A DNA stretch of 64,000 nt from assembly GCA_963838795.1 (NCBI GenBank), contig CAWISL010000011.1, positions 310,001-374,000 of the forward strand, read 5' to 3'. Below, piece after piece: positions 34,363-42,049 of the stretch (positions within the stretch are counted from its first letter, which is position 1; each line of letters begins with the position of its first letter). The translations under genes were made by a program, and so were the position numbers. This DNA is from JAIBJN01 sp963838795. Lineage in GTDB: Bacteria > Actinomycetota > Thermoleophilia > Gaiellales > Gaiellaceae. The notes under the pieces are model-generated. The model was not told the DNA's origin, searched no databases, and worked only from the letters and a program-made list of their open reading frames with translations.

Positions 34363-34368
34363 TATCGT
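34363..34368 (+). promoter_or_regulatory. -10 element (TATCGT) of the exonuclease/GIY-YIG gene
   Basis: TATCGT ends 7 nt before GTG 34376 and directly follows the LexA box. Confidence 0.5.
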
Positions 34369-34375
34369 GCCAGGG

Positions 34376-36058
34376 GTGCAACTTGCCTTCGACGCCGCCG
34401 ATCGGCTCGTCGAGCTCGTCGAGGAGCGGCGCGGATCGGTGTCCGTCGAGGAGGCGGCGCGAACGCTCTTCGCCCTCGCTCGTGCCCCCGAAGGCTTGGC
34501 GCGAAGCCTGCTCGACGACGTCGTCGCGGGCGACGTGCGGCTCTCGTGGCGCGGGGCCCGCGTCGGGCTCGCGTCACCCCCGGGCCACGACGTACCGCTC
34601 GAGGCCGCGCGCTTCGTCGTCGTCGATCTCGAGACGACCGGCCTCCGGCCGGGTCAGTCCGCTATCTGCGAGATCGGCGCCGTCCGTATCGAAGCGCTCC
34701 TCCCCGCCGGCACCTTCCAGACCCTCGTCGACCCTGGCCTTCCCATCCCGCCCGTCGTCGCCGGGATCACCGGCCTCCAGGACCGCGATCTCCGCGGAGC
34801 GCCCCGCCCGGCCGCCGCAGTCAGGGAGTTCCTCGCCTTCGCCGGCGAGCGCGCCGTCATCGTCGCGCACAACGCCCGCTTCGACCTCGCCTTTCTCGAC
34901 CGGGAGGTGGAGCTCATCGCCGGCCGGCGCCTGGCGGCGCCGGTCGTCGACACCGTCGGCCTCGCCCGGAAGCTGCTCGCCGGCCGCGTCGCCCGTGTCG
35001 GTCTCGCCTCGCTCGCCCACTTCTTCGGCACTTCGGCGCGGCCGTGCCACCGCGCCCTCCCGGACGCGCAGGCGACCGCCGAGATCCTCGTCGCGCTCAT
35101 CGGGCTCGCGCAGGAGCGCGGAGCTCTGACCGTCGGCGACCTCGTCGAGCTTTCGGCGCCGCGGCGCCGACGGGTCTACGAGAAACGCTCGCTCGTCTTC
35201 GGCGCGCCCACCCGCCCCGGGGTCTACGTCTTTCGCGACCGGCATGGGCAGGCGCTCTACGTCGGGCGGGCCCGCGACCTGCGGGCCAGGCTGCGCTCCT
35301 ATTTCCGCTCCGAGCGGCAGCGGCCCGCTGTCGAGGCCGCGCTCGCCGCCGTCGAACGGGTCGACTGGGAGGTGCTCGGGTCCGAGCTCGAGGCTGCGCT
35401 CGAGGAGCTGCGGCTCATCCGGGAGCTTCGTCCGCCTGCCAACGCGCGTGGCAAGCGCGGCGGCCGGCGTGTCTACCTGCGACGGCGCGGCGACGAAGTC
35501 GTCGTCTCATCGCAGGCCGGGCCGCTGGGGCCGATTGGGAGCCGCCGTCGCGCCGAGCGCGCGTCGCGCGCGCTCGCGGGCACGACCGAGGAGGAGCTCG
35601 CAGGTCTCCTCGACGGCGCCCCGCTGCCGCGGCTCCGCGCTCGACTGCGGGATCTCTCGGATTGCCTCCGCTACGAGGACGCAGCCCGCCTGCGCGACCG
35701 CATCCAGGCGCTCGAGCAGGTGATCCGGGAGCTCGCGGCGATCGAGCGCCTGCGTGGGCTCGAGGCGTGCCTGCTGGCGCCCGCCTCCTCCGAAGGCTTC
35801 ACTCGGGCCGTGTTCGTCGCGCGGGGCCGCGTCGCCGACGCGCGCGTGCTTCCGCCCGGGGCCGGCGCCGTGCTCGAGGTGCGCGCCGGCCTCGCCGCCG
35901 CGCGGGCAGTCGAGCCGTCGTTCGCCCCCGAGGACGCCGAGGAGCTTCTGCTCCTCGGCGCCTTCGTCCGCAAGCCCCCTCCCGAGCTCAGGGTGCGTCC
36001 TCTCGAGGAGCGGGCGATCCTCGCGGCCATGCGTGATCCGGCTGCCGCAGTAGCCTAA
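34376..36058 (+). CDS. DnaQ-like DEDD exonuclease / UvrC-like GIY-YIG nuclease fusion
   Basis: About 560 residues. Residues about 85-240 are a DEDDh 3'-5' exonuclease (FVVVDLETTGLRPGQSAICE, IVAHNARFDLAFLDRE, CHRALPDAQATAEIL). Residues about 280-360 are a GIY-YIG nuclease (RPGVYVFRDRHGQALYVGRA, RDLRARLRSYF), like UvrC or Cho. A UvrB/C-like motif (LSDCLRYEDAARLRDRIQAL) lies near 430. Actinobacteria carry such fusions, proposed to act in DNA repair. A LexA box upstream supports SOS induction. GTG 34376 fits the -10 spacing better than GTG 34367. Confidence 0.92.
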   Translation: MQLAFDAADRLVELVEERRGSVSVEEAARTLFALARAPEGLARSLLDDVVAGDVRLSWRGARVGLASPPGHDVPLEAARFVVVDLETTGLRPGQSAICEIGAVRIEALLPAGTFQTLVDPGLPIPPVVAGITGLQDRDLRGAPRPAAAVREFLAFAGERAVIVAHNARFDLAFLDREVELIAGRRLAAPVVDTVGLARKLLAGRVARVGLASLAHFFGTSARPCHRALPDAQATAEILVALIGLAQERGALTVGDLVELSAPRRRRVYEKRSLVFGAPTRPGVYVFRDRHGQALYVGRARDLRARLRSYFRSERQRPAVEAALAAVERVDWEVLGSELEAALEELRLIRELRPPANARGKRGGRRVYLRRRGDEVVVSSQAGPLGPIGSRRRAERASRALAGTTEEELAGLLDGAPLPRLRARLRDLSDCLRYEDAARLRDRIQALEQVIRELAAIERLRGLEACLLAPASSEGFTRAVFVARGRVADARVLPPGAGAVLEVRAGLAAARAVEPSFAPEDAEELLLLGAFVRKPPPELRVRPLEERAILAAMRDPAAAVA

Positions 36059-36061
36059 GCT
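36056..36061 (+). promoter_or_regulatory. -10 element (TAAGCT) of pyrF made from the previous stop codon
   Basis: The TAA stop of the nuclease gene opens TAAGCT, which ends 8 nt before ATG 36070. Confidence 0.45.
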
Positions 36062-36069
36062 CTCTGAGG

Positions 36070-37005
36070 ATGGCCCAGGAGCTCGAGGAAGGGGCGCGCG
36101 CCGCCCTTGCGACGGTGACGTTTGGCGACCGGGTCGCCGCGGCGGTCGATGCCAAGAGGAGCCAGCTCCTCGTCGGGCTCGATCCGAGGGCCGAGCTCCT
36201 CCCCGTCGAGCTGCGCGGTGACGTCCACCGCGGTCGTGCCTCGGCGGCCGACGCGGTCGGACGCTTCTGCCGGGGACTGATCGACGCCGTCGCGCCGTAC
36301 GTCGTGGGCGTGAAGCTGCAGCTCGCCTACTTCGAGACCCTCGGCGCCGACGGGATCCGGGCCTTCGAGGAGACCGGTGACTACGCGCGAGCGGCGAACC
36401 TGCTCGTGCTCGCGGACGCCAAGCGCGGGGACATCGGCTCGACCGCACGCGCATATGCGGACGCGTATCTCGAGAAGCGCGAGGACCGGCCGCCCCCCGT
36501 CGACGCGCTGACGGTCAACCCCTACCTGGGCAGCGACTCGATCGAGCCGTTCGTCGCCGCCTGCAGGCGAACCGGCAACGGGATCTTCTGCCTCGTCAAG
36601 ACGTCGAACGCCGGCAGCGCCGACATCCAGGACGCCACGCTTTCGGACGGGCGGCGGGTCTGGCAGCAGGTCGCAGAGCTCGTCGACGGCTGGGGACAGG
36701 ACCTGGTCGGCGAGCGCGGGCTCTCGAGCGTCGGCGCCGTCGTCGGCGCGACGTACCCACGCGCCGTCGGCGAGGCGCGGAAGCTGATGCCGCGTGCGAT
36801 CCTGCTCCTGCCCGGCATCGGGGCGCAGGGGGGCACTCCGGCCGACGTGGCGCGGGCCTTCGCCAGCGGGCCGGCGAGTGCGCTCGTTCCCGTCTCGCGC
36901 GCCGTCATCTATGCGTTCAGGGTCGACGGCGCCGACTGGCGCAAGGCGGCCGCGGCCGAGGCGGCTCGCCTCCGTGGGGAGGTCTGGGCGGTGTCGGGCT
37001 GGTGA
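36070..37005 (+). CDS. pyrF: orotidine 5'-phosphate decarboxylase (type 2)
   Basis: A 311-residue TIM-barrel enzyme making UMP. It has QLLVGLDPRAELLP, VVGVKLQLAYFETLGADGIR, the catalytic LVLADAKRGDIGSTARAYAD, LTVNPYLGSDSIEPFVAACR and ILLLPGIGAQGGTPADVARA. The length and sequence fit the longer type-2 branch found in actinobacteria. Its stop overlaps the LysM gene start (GTGA). Confidence 0.95.
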   Translation: MAQELEEGARAALATVTFGDRVAAAVDAKRSQLLVGLDPRAELLPVELRGDVHRGRASAADAVGRFCRGLIDAVAPYVVGVKLQLAYFETLGADGIRAFEETGDYARAANLLVLADAKRGDIGSTARAYADAYLEKREDRPPPVDALTVNPYLGSDSIEPFVAACRRTGNGIFCLVKTSNAGSADIQDATLSDGRRVWQQVAELVDGWGQDLVGERGLSSVGAVVGATYPRAVGEARKLMPRAILLLPGIGAQGGTPADVARAFASGPASALVPVSRAVIYAFRVDGADWRKAAAAEAARLRGEVWAVSGW

Positions 37006-37385
37006 ACGCCGACAAGATCCGGGTCTGGATCGCGCGGCTCGCGGCGCCGCTCGCGTTCTTCTTCGCGGCCACCGTCCTCATCATCCTGGTGCAGCGCGCC
37101 CTCGAGTCGGACTCCGGCGAGGCGGGCACGAGCGGCACGACCACGGAGGTGGTCGAGACCGACCAGTCGACGACGACGCCGGACACGACCACGACCGCGC
37201 CGCGGGGCTGCCAGAAGGCTCGCTATACCGTCAAGTCCGGCGACACGCTCGAGTCGATCGCCGAGAAGTGCGACGTCCCGGTCGCCGAGCTGCTCGAGCT
37301 CAATCCCAGCGTCGACCCCCTGACGCTAAACCCTGGCGACCGCATCCGGATCCGGGGCGCGCAGCAGGAGGAGCAGGGCGCTTAG
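37002..37385 (+). CDS. membrane-anchored LysM-domain protein
   Basis: A 127-residue protein: one N-terminal membrane segment (IARLAAPLAFFFAATVLIIL), a Thr/Ser-rich linker (TTEVVETDQSTTTPDTTTTA) and a C-terminal LysM domain (ARYTVKSGDTLESIAEKCDV, LLELNPSVDPLTLNPGDRIR). The domain would sit outside the membrane and bind peptidoglycan. It is coupled to pyrF by a 4-nt overlap and converges with the small gene at 37382. Confidence 0.85.
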   Translation: MNADKIRVWIARLAAPLAFFFAATVLIILVQRALESDSGEAGTSGTTTEVVETDQSTTTPDTTTTAPRGCQKARYTVKSGDTLESIAEKCDVPVAELLELNPSVDPLTLNPGDRIRIRGAQQEEQGA

Positions 37386-37693
37386 AACGCGCGGCGGCGC
37401 AGCGCCCGGGCGAGGTGTACCCCGGCGAGCGCGACCGTCAGCACCGGGTTGCCGAGCGTCCTGAGCTCGACCCCTCCAGCCTGTCGCTCGCGGGGGCGGC
37501 GCGGGATGGTCAGGCTGCGCGGCGCGCTTCCGAGGGGAAGGATGCGCTCGGTCGCGTGGCGCTCGTCCCCGCCCCAGACGAAGAAGCGCGTCGGCCGGAG
37601 CTCGAACCCGCCGAGACCGCGGACCTCCACCTGGAGGGACCGTTCGACACCGCGGACGCGGTCCGGCTTGGGCTGTTCCTGCTCCTCGGCCAT
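37382..37693 (-). CDS. small protein of unknown function
   Basis: A 103-residue basic protein: VRGVERSLQVEVRGLGGFEL, RPTRFFVWGGDERHATERIL, then a hydrophobic C-terminal stretch LGNPVLTVALAGVHLARALR. No domain is recognised. ATG 37693 is supported by a TATCCT hexamer 7 nt upstream, shared back-to-back with the carboxypeptidase promoter. It overlaps the LysM gene by 4 nt at its end. Confidence 0.6.
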   Translation of the reverse strand: MAEEQEQPKPDRVRGVERSLQVEVRGLGGFELRPTRFFVWGGDERHATERILPLGSAPRSLTIPRRPRERQAGGVELRTLGNPVLTVALAGVHLARALRRRAF

Positions 37694-37700
37694 CACTTCG

Positions 37701-37710
37701 AGGATAGCCT
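37701..37710. promoter_or_regulatory. bidirectional promoter with overlapping -10 elements
   Basis: AGGATAGCCT contains TAGCCT on the plus strand (37705-37710, 7 nt before GTG 37718) and TATCCT on the minus strand (37701-37706, 7 nt before ATG 37693). The two hexamers share the central TA. Confidence 0.6.
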
Positions 37711-37717
37711 GAGGGAC

Positions 37718-38884
37718 GTGCGGAAGCACGTCGCCGTCACCCTCGCCACGGTCCTGCTCGCGTCGCTCCTCGGGAGCGCCGGCGCGGCGGCCTCCACGCC
37801 ACCGCCCGTCGACGCGCGGGCCGTTCTCGTTGCGGACGGCCGCACCGGCGACGTCCTCTACGAGCGCAACGCCGACGCGGGCATGGCGATGGCGAGCATC
37901 ACGAAGCTGATGACGGCGCTGGTGACCCTGGAGCACGCTCGCCCCAGCGACACGGTCCGCGTCGCTCGCGAGGCCATCGGGCGCGGGGGGTCTTCGATCT
38001 TCCTCAGCCCAGGCGAGCGGCTGCGGGTGCGCGACCTGCTCGCGGCCGCGCTGATCCAGAGCGCGAACGACGCCGCCTTCGCCCTCGCGGCCGACGTCGG
38101 CGGCGGGAACGTCAAGCGCTTCGTCGGGATGATGAACGCCAAGGCCGCCGAGCTCGGCCTCGACGGCACCCGCTACGTGCGTCCTGACGGCCTGGACGTG
38201 GCGGGACACGTCTCAACCGCGAGGGACACGTTCATGCTGGCGCGGCTGGCGATGCAGGAGCCGCTCATCCGCCAGCTCGTGCGCAAGCGGACTGCCGAGA
38301 TCCCGCCCGACCGCACGCTGAGGAGTTGGAACGACCTGCTGTGGACCTTTCCGGGCCTGATCGGCGTCAAGACCGGCCACACCGACCGAGCGGGGTGGGC
38401 CGAGGTGGCGGCGGGGCGACGAGGGCCCGCGACCGTCTACGCCGTGGTTCTCGGGAGCCCGTCCCGAGCGCGTCGAAACGCCGATCTCACGAAGCTCCTC
38501 GAGTGGGGATTCGACCAGTGGGCGCGCTTCACGCTGGTTTCCAAGGGGGAGCGATACGCGACTGCGGCCGTGCCCTTCGGTGAGGACGAGCCGCCGCTCG
38601 AGCTGGTCGCGGCAGCCGGTGCGTCCGAGCTCGTCCGGCTGGGCGACGGCACGCAGTTCGTCCAGCGGGTCGTCGCGCCCGAGATGGTCGACCTCCCCGT
38701 CAGCCAGGGTCAGAAGCTCGGCGAGATCGTCGTCACGAAGGGGGACGCCGAGGTGGCGCGGGTCGACCTCGTGGCCGCCTGGGACATCCCCGAGCCCTCA
38801 GTCCGGGAACGGGCCGGCTGGTATGCAGACCGCGCGCTCGACGAGGCGGGCGACATCCTCGCCTCCGTCCTTCCGGGCCTCTAG
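37718..38884 (+). CDS. D-alanyl-D-alanine carboxypeptidase (penicillin-binding protein, class S11)
   Basis: A 388-residue low-molecular-weight PBP. A signal peptide (VAVTLATVLLASLLGSAGAA) leads to the SxxK motif in MAMASITKLMTALVTLEHA, SxN in IQSANDAAFALAADVGGG and KTG in IGVKTGHTDRAGWAEV. The C-terminal 130 residues form the usual beta domain. It trims the terminal D-Ala of pentapeptides outside the membrane. GTG 37718 is a leaderless-type start. Confidence 0.93.
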   Translation: MRKHVAVTLATVLLASLLGSAGAAASTPPPVDARAVLVADGRTGDVLYERNADAGMAMASITKLMTALVTLEHARPSDTVRVAREAIGRGGSSIFLSPGERLRVRDLLAAALIQSANDAAFALAADVGGGNVKRFVGMMNAKAAELGLDGTRYVRPDGLDVAGHVSTARDTFMLARLAMQEPLIRQLVRKRTAEIPPDRTLRSWNDLLWTFPGLIGVKTGHTDRAGWAEVAAGRRGPATVYAVVLGSPSRARRNADLTKLLEWGFDQWARFTLVSKGERYATAAVPFGEDEPPLELVAAAGASELVRLGDGTQFVQRVVAPEMVDLPVSQGQKLGEIVVTKGDAEVARVDLVAAWDIPEPSVRERAGWYADRALDEAGDILASVLPGL

Positions 38885-38895
38885 AGGATCTCGGC

Positions 38896-38901
38896 TAGGA
38901 T
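38896..38901 (+). promoter_or_regulatory. -10 element (TAGGAT) upstream of the PfkB gene
   Basis: TAGGAT ends 8 nt before GTG 38910 (short leader frame) and 31 nt before ATG 38933. Confidence 0.5.
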
Positions 38902-38909
38902 CGCCCCCG

Positions 38910-38936
38910 GTGCCCTCTCCGCACCCAGTCGGATGA
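38910..38936 (+). CDS. possible leaderless 8-codon leader peptide coupled to the PfkB gene
   Basis: GTG 38910 opens VPSPHPVG followed by TGA, and the TGA overlaps the kinase ATG as ATGA. It sits at leaderless spacing from TAGGAT. The arrangement resembles a translationally coupled leader; it is not proven to be translated. Confidence 0.35.
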   Translation: MPSPHPVG

Positions 38937-39892
38937 TCGTCACCGTCACGCTTAACACGGCCATCGACCGGACGCTCGTCGTCCCCAACTTCCAGCCGGG
39001 CCAACGCCACCGCGCCAGCGTCGGCTTCCCCAGCGCGGGGGGCAAGGGGATCAACGTCGCCCGCGCCCTCAAGCGCCTCGGCGCCCCGGTCGTCTGCACG
39101 GGCCTGGCCGGCGGGCGCACCGGCACGCTGCTCGTCGAGGAGCTGACGCACGAGGGAGTCCTCAACGACTTCGTCCGGATCGGAGCCGAGTCGCGGACGT
39201 CGATCGCCGTGCTCGACCCGACCTCGAATGCCTACACCGAGATCAACGAGTGGGGCCCCGAGGTGACCGAAGAAGAGCTGGCGATCCTGCGGGAGAAGAT
39301 CGCGTACCTCGCCCAGCGGGCCGAGTTCGTCGTGCTGGCGGGCTCGCTGCCGCGGGCGGTCGATCCCGGCTTCTACGGCGAGCTCGTCCGCGAGCTGAAC
39401 CGTGGCCAGCTCCTCGCGGTCGTGGACTCCGAGGGAGAGCCGCTCCGCCTGGCGGTCGAGGGCGAGCCGTATCTCGTCTCGCCGAACCAACGCGAGGCCG
39501 AGGCGCTGGTCGGCCACGAGTTCGTGGACGAGGAGGACCTGGCCGCCGGCCTCGACGAGATCGCCGACCTAGGCGCGCGCAACGTCCTCATCACCCTCGA
39601 CACGGGCTGTTACGCGCTGCTGCGGGAGGACCGCGCGGAGATTCGCGTCCGGGCCCAGGCGCCCCGGGTCGAAGCGATCTCCGAGGTGGGTGCCGGCGAC
39701 ACGCTCCTCGCGGGCTTCCTGGCGGCGCGGGTCGCCGGGAAGCCGTTCGACGAGGCCGTGCGCTCGGCCGTCGCCGCGGGAGCGGCGTCGGTGCTCGAGG
39801 CGGGAGCGGGCCGGTTCGACCCGCGGGAGGCGAGTCGCCTGGCCTCGCTCGTCCAGCTCGAGCACGTCGAGCGCGTGCCGCACGAGCACTAG
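38933..39892 (+). CDS. PfkB-family sugar kinase (1-phosphofructokinase-like)
   Basis: A 319-residue ribokinase-fold enzyme. It begins MIVTVTLNTAIDRTLVVPNF and continues FPSAGGKGINVARALKRLG, both typical of 1-phosphofructokinase/tagatose-6-phosphate kinase; the anion-hole and catalytic Asp motif is VGAGDTLLAGFLAARVAG. No PTS fructose genes are nearby, so the sugar phosphate is uncertain. ATG 38933 overlaps a possible 8-codon leader frame. Confidence 0.9.
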   Translation: MIVTVTLNTAIDRTLVVPNFQPGQRHRASVGFPSAGGKGINVARALKRLGAPVVCTGLAGGRTGTLLVEELTHEGVLNDFVRIGAESRTSIAVLDPTSNAYTEINEWGPEVTEEELAILREKIAYLAQRAEFVVLAGSLPRAVDPGFYGELVRELNRGQLLAVVDSEGEPLRLAVEGEPYLVSPNQREAEALVGHEFVDEEDLAAGLDEIADLGARNVLITLDTGCYALLREDRAEIRVRAQAPRVEAISEVGAGDTLLAGFLAARVAGKPFDEAVRSAVAAGAASVLEAGAGRFDPREASRLASLVQLEHVERVPHEH

Positions 39893-39907
39893 GCGCCGGC
39901 GAGTACG

Positions 39908-40447
39908 TCAGTCGCCGCCTGCCGGGAAGCGAACCTGGAAGTCGACGACCCGGCGGCTCTGCGTCCTCGCGAGCAGCCCCGGGTACTCGCCGCCGGCGCC
40001 GACCTGCGACTGTCTGGTCACGAGCCACCAGCTCGGCGGATAGACGCTTTCCTCACCGGAATGGAAGAGCGCATTCGGGTAGAGGCTCCTCAGACGCTGC
40101 TGGCGGTTGCCGATCTCCAGCCCTCGATTCGTCTCCCAGTGCGGGCCCTTGGCGCGGGCGTTCGAGAAGAAGCCGAACTCGCGGCTGCACGGTCTCTGCC
40201 CGCCGAGGTTGTAGAAGCCGATCCTGAGCCCGTGTTGCGGCCACCGCACCGTGCAGGTGACGCCGTCACGAGTCCGGCTCTTCGGCTGCCCGAACGCTTC
40301 GATCGCTCCCCCGAGCGTGCCGTCGCGCTTGACGGCGAACGAGCCCAGCTTCCAATCGCCGTGGATCGTGAACACGTGTGCGCCCGCCGACGCCGCGAGC
40401 GCCAAGGCAACCGCGCTAGCGGCCGCGCCTGTGAGAATCCCCTTCAC
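39908..40447 (-). CDS. secreted protein of unknown function
   Basis: A 179-residue protein with a signal peptide (ILTGAAASAVALALAASAGA, cleavage likely before HVF). The mature part has GDWKLGSFAVKRDGTLGGAI, GVTCTVRWPQHGLRIGFYNL and two cysteines (TC and PC) that could form a disulfide. I recognise no family. GTG 40447 has AAAGGGG upstream. It is convergent with the PfkB gene and divergent from guaB. Confidence 0.72.
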   Translation of the reverse strand: MKGILTGAAASAVALALAASAGAHVFTIHGDWKLGSFAVKRDGTLGGAIEAFGQPKSRTRDGVTCTVRWPQHGLRIGFYNLGGQRPCSREFGFFSNARAKGPHWETNRGLEIGNRQQRLRSLYPNALFHSGEESVYPPSWWLVTRQSQVGAGGEYPGLLARTQSRRVVDFQVRFPAGGD

Positions 40448-40522
40448 TTCGACCCCTTTCCCGTTGGCTAACCGTGCGCGGGCCAGGTTACTCGCGTCGC
40501 CGGAGCCAGCGGGGGGCGCTGG

Positions 40523-40528
40523 TACGAT
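40523..40528 (+). promoter_or_regulatory. -10 element (TACGAT) of guaB
   Basis: TACGAT ends 9 nt before GTG 40538. Confidence 0.5.
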
Positions 40529-40537
40529 CGCCCCAAG

Positions 40538-42049
40538 GTGAGCGTCGAGCTGCGTCAGGACGAGATCGAGCGCCTCCTTACCCTGGAGCGCAAGTTCGCC
40601 AAGGAAGGGCTCACCTTCGAAGACGTGCTGCTCGTGCCGGCCGAATCGGGCGTGCTGCCCGGGGACGTCTCCGCGCGCACTCGCCTGACCCGCACCATCG
40701 AGCTCGAGATCCCGATCGTCTCGGCGGCGATGGACACCGTCACCGAGGCGCGAACGGCGATCGCGCTCGCGCGCGAGGGAGGCATCGGCGTCGTCCACCG
40801 CAACCTCTCCGTGGAGGAGCAGGCCGCCGAGGTGGACAAGGTCAAGCGCTCCGAGGCGGGCATGATCGTCGAGCCCGTGACGCTGCCGCCCGCGGCGCCG
40901 GTCGCGACCGCGCTCGAGCTCATGCGGACGTACAGGATCTCCGGTGTGCCGGTGACGGACGAGGACGGCCGGCTCGTCGGCATCCTCACCAACCGCGACC
41001 TCCGCTTCGAGGACGACACGGCGCGCCCTGTCTCCGACCTCATGACGTCGAGCGGCCTCGTCACCGTCCCGGTCGGGACGACGCTCGAGGAGGCGCGGGC
41101 TGTCCTGCACCAGCACAAGATCGAGAAGCTTCCGGTCGTCGATCCCGACGGTCGCCTGAAGGGGCTCATCACAGTCAAGGACATCTCGAAGCGGATCCAG
41201 CACCCGCTGGCGACGAAGGACGAGCAGGGCCGGCTCCGCGTCGCCGCTGCGGTCGGCACCGGCCCGGAGGGGCTCGAGCGCGCCGCGGCGCTCGTCGACG
41301 AGGAGGTCGACGCGCTCGTGGTGGACACCTCCCACGGCCACTCGGTAGGCGTGCTCGAGGCCGTGCGCGACCTCAGGAGCCGCTACGACGTCCAGGTCGT
41401 GGCCGGCAACGTCGCCACGCCCGAGGCCACCGCCGCGCTGATCGACGCCGGCGCCGACGCGGTCAAGGTCGGCATGGGCCCGGGCGCCATCTGCACGACG
41501 CGGGTGGTCGCGGGCATCGGAGTCCCGCAGGTCACGGCCGTCTACGACTGCTCCCAGGCCGCTTCCCGGCACGGAGTGCCCGTGATCGCGGACGGCGGCA
41601 TCCAGTTCTCCGGCGACGTCGCCAAGGCGATCGCCGCCGGCGCGGACTCAGTCATGCTCGGCGGCCTGCTCGCGGGAACGGACGAGAGCCCCGGCGAGGT
41701 CGTCTTCCACCAGGGCGAGCAGTTCAAGGAATACCGCGGCATGGGCTCGCTGGGCGCCATGCGCGCGCGCTACTCGAGCGACCGCTACTTCCAGCAGGAC
41801 GTCGAGGAGGTCGGAAAGCTCGTCCCCGAGGGGATCGAAGGGCGTGTCGCCTACAAGGGCCCGCTGCGGAACGTCGTGCACCAGCTCGTCGGCGGGCTCC
41901 GGCAGGCGATGGGCTACTGCGGCGCCGCCACCATCGAGGAGCTGAAGGAGGCGCGCTTCGTCCGCGTCACCTCGGCCGGCCAGCGAGAGAGCCATCCGCA
42001 TGACGTCGCGATCGTGAAGGAAGCGCCCAACTACCGGCCGGGGCGTTGA
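40538..42049 (+). CDS. guaB: inosine-5'-monophosphate dehydrogenase
   Basis: A 503-residue enzyme oxidising IMP to XMP with NAD. It has LTFEDVLLVPAESGVLPGDV, two CBS domains between about residues 100-220 (LMRTYRISGVPVTDEDGRLV, LPVVDPDGRLKGLITVKDIS), the catalytic Cys loop GMGPGAICTTRVVAGIGVPQ, VIADGGIQFSGDVAKAIAAG and the flap MGSLGAMRARYSSDRYFQ. It is coupled to guaA (TGATG). Confidence 0.97.
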   Translation: MSVELRQDEIERLLTLERKFAKEGLTFEDVLLVPAESGVLPGDVSARTRLTRTIELEIPIVSAAMDTVTEARTAIALAREGGIGVVHRNLSVEEQAAEVDKVKRSEAGMIVEPVTLPPAAPVATALELMRTYRISGVPVTDEDGRLVGILTNRDLRFEDDTARPVSDLMTSSGLVTVPVGTTLEEARAVLHQHKIEKLPVVDPDGRLKGLITVKDISKRIQHPLATKDEQGRLRVAAAVGTGPEGLERAAALVDEEVDALVVDTSHGHSVGVLEAVRDLRSRYDVQVVAGNVATPEATAALIDAGADAVKVGMGPGAICTTRVVAGIGVPQVTAVYDCSQAASRHGVPVIADGGIQFSGDVAKAIAAGADSVMLGGLLAGTDESPGEVVFHQGEQFKEYRGMGSLGAMRARYSSDRYFQQDVEEVGKLVPEGIEGRVAYKGPLRNVVHQLVGGLRQAMGYCGAATIEELKEARFVRVTSAGQRESHPHDVAIVKEAPNYRPGR

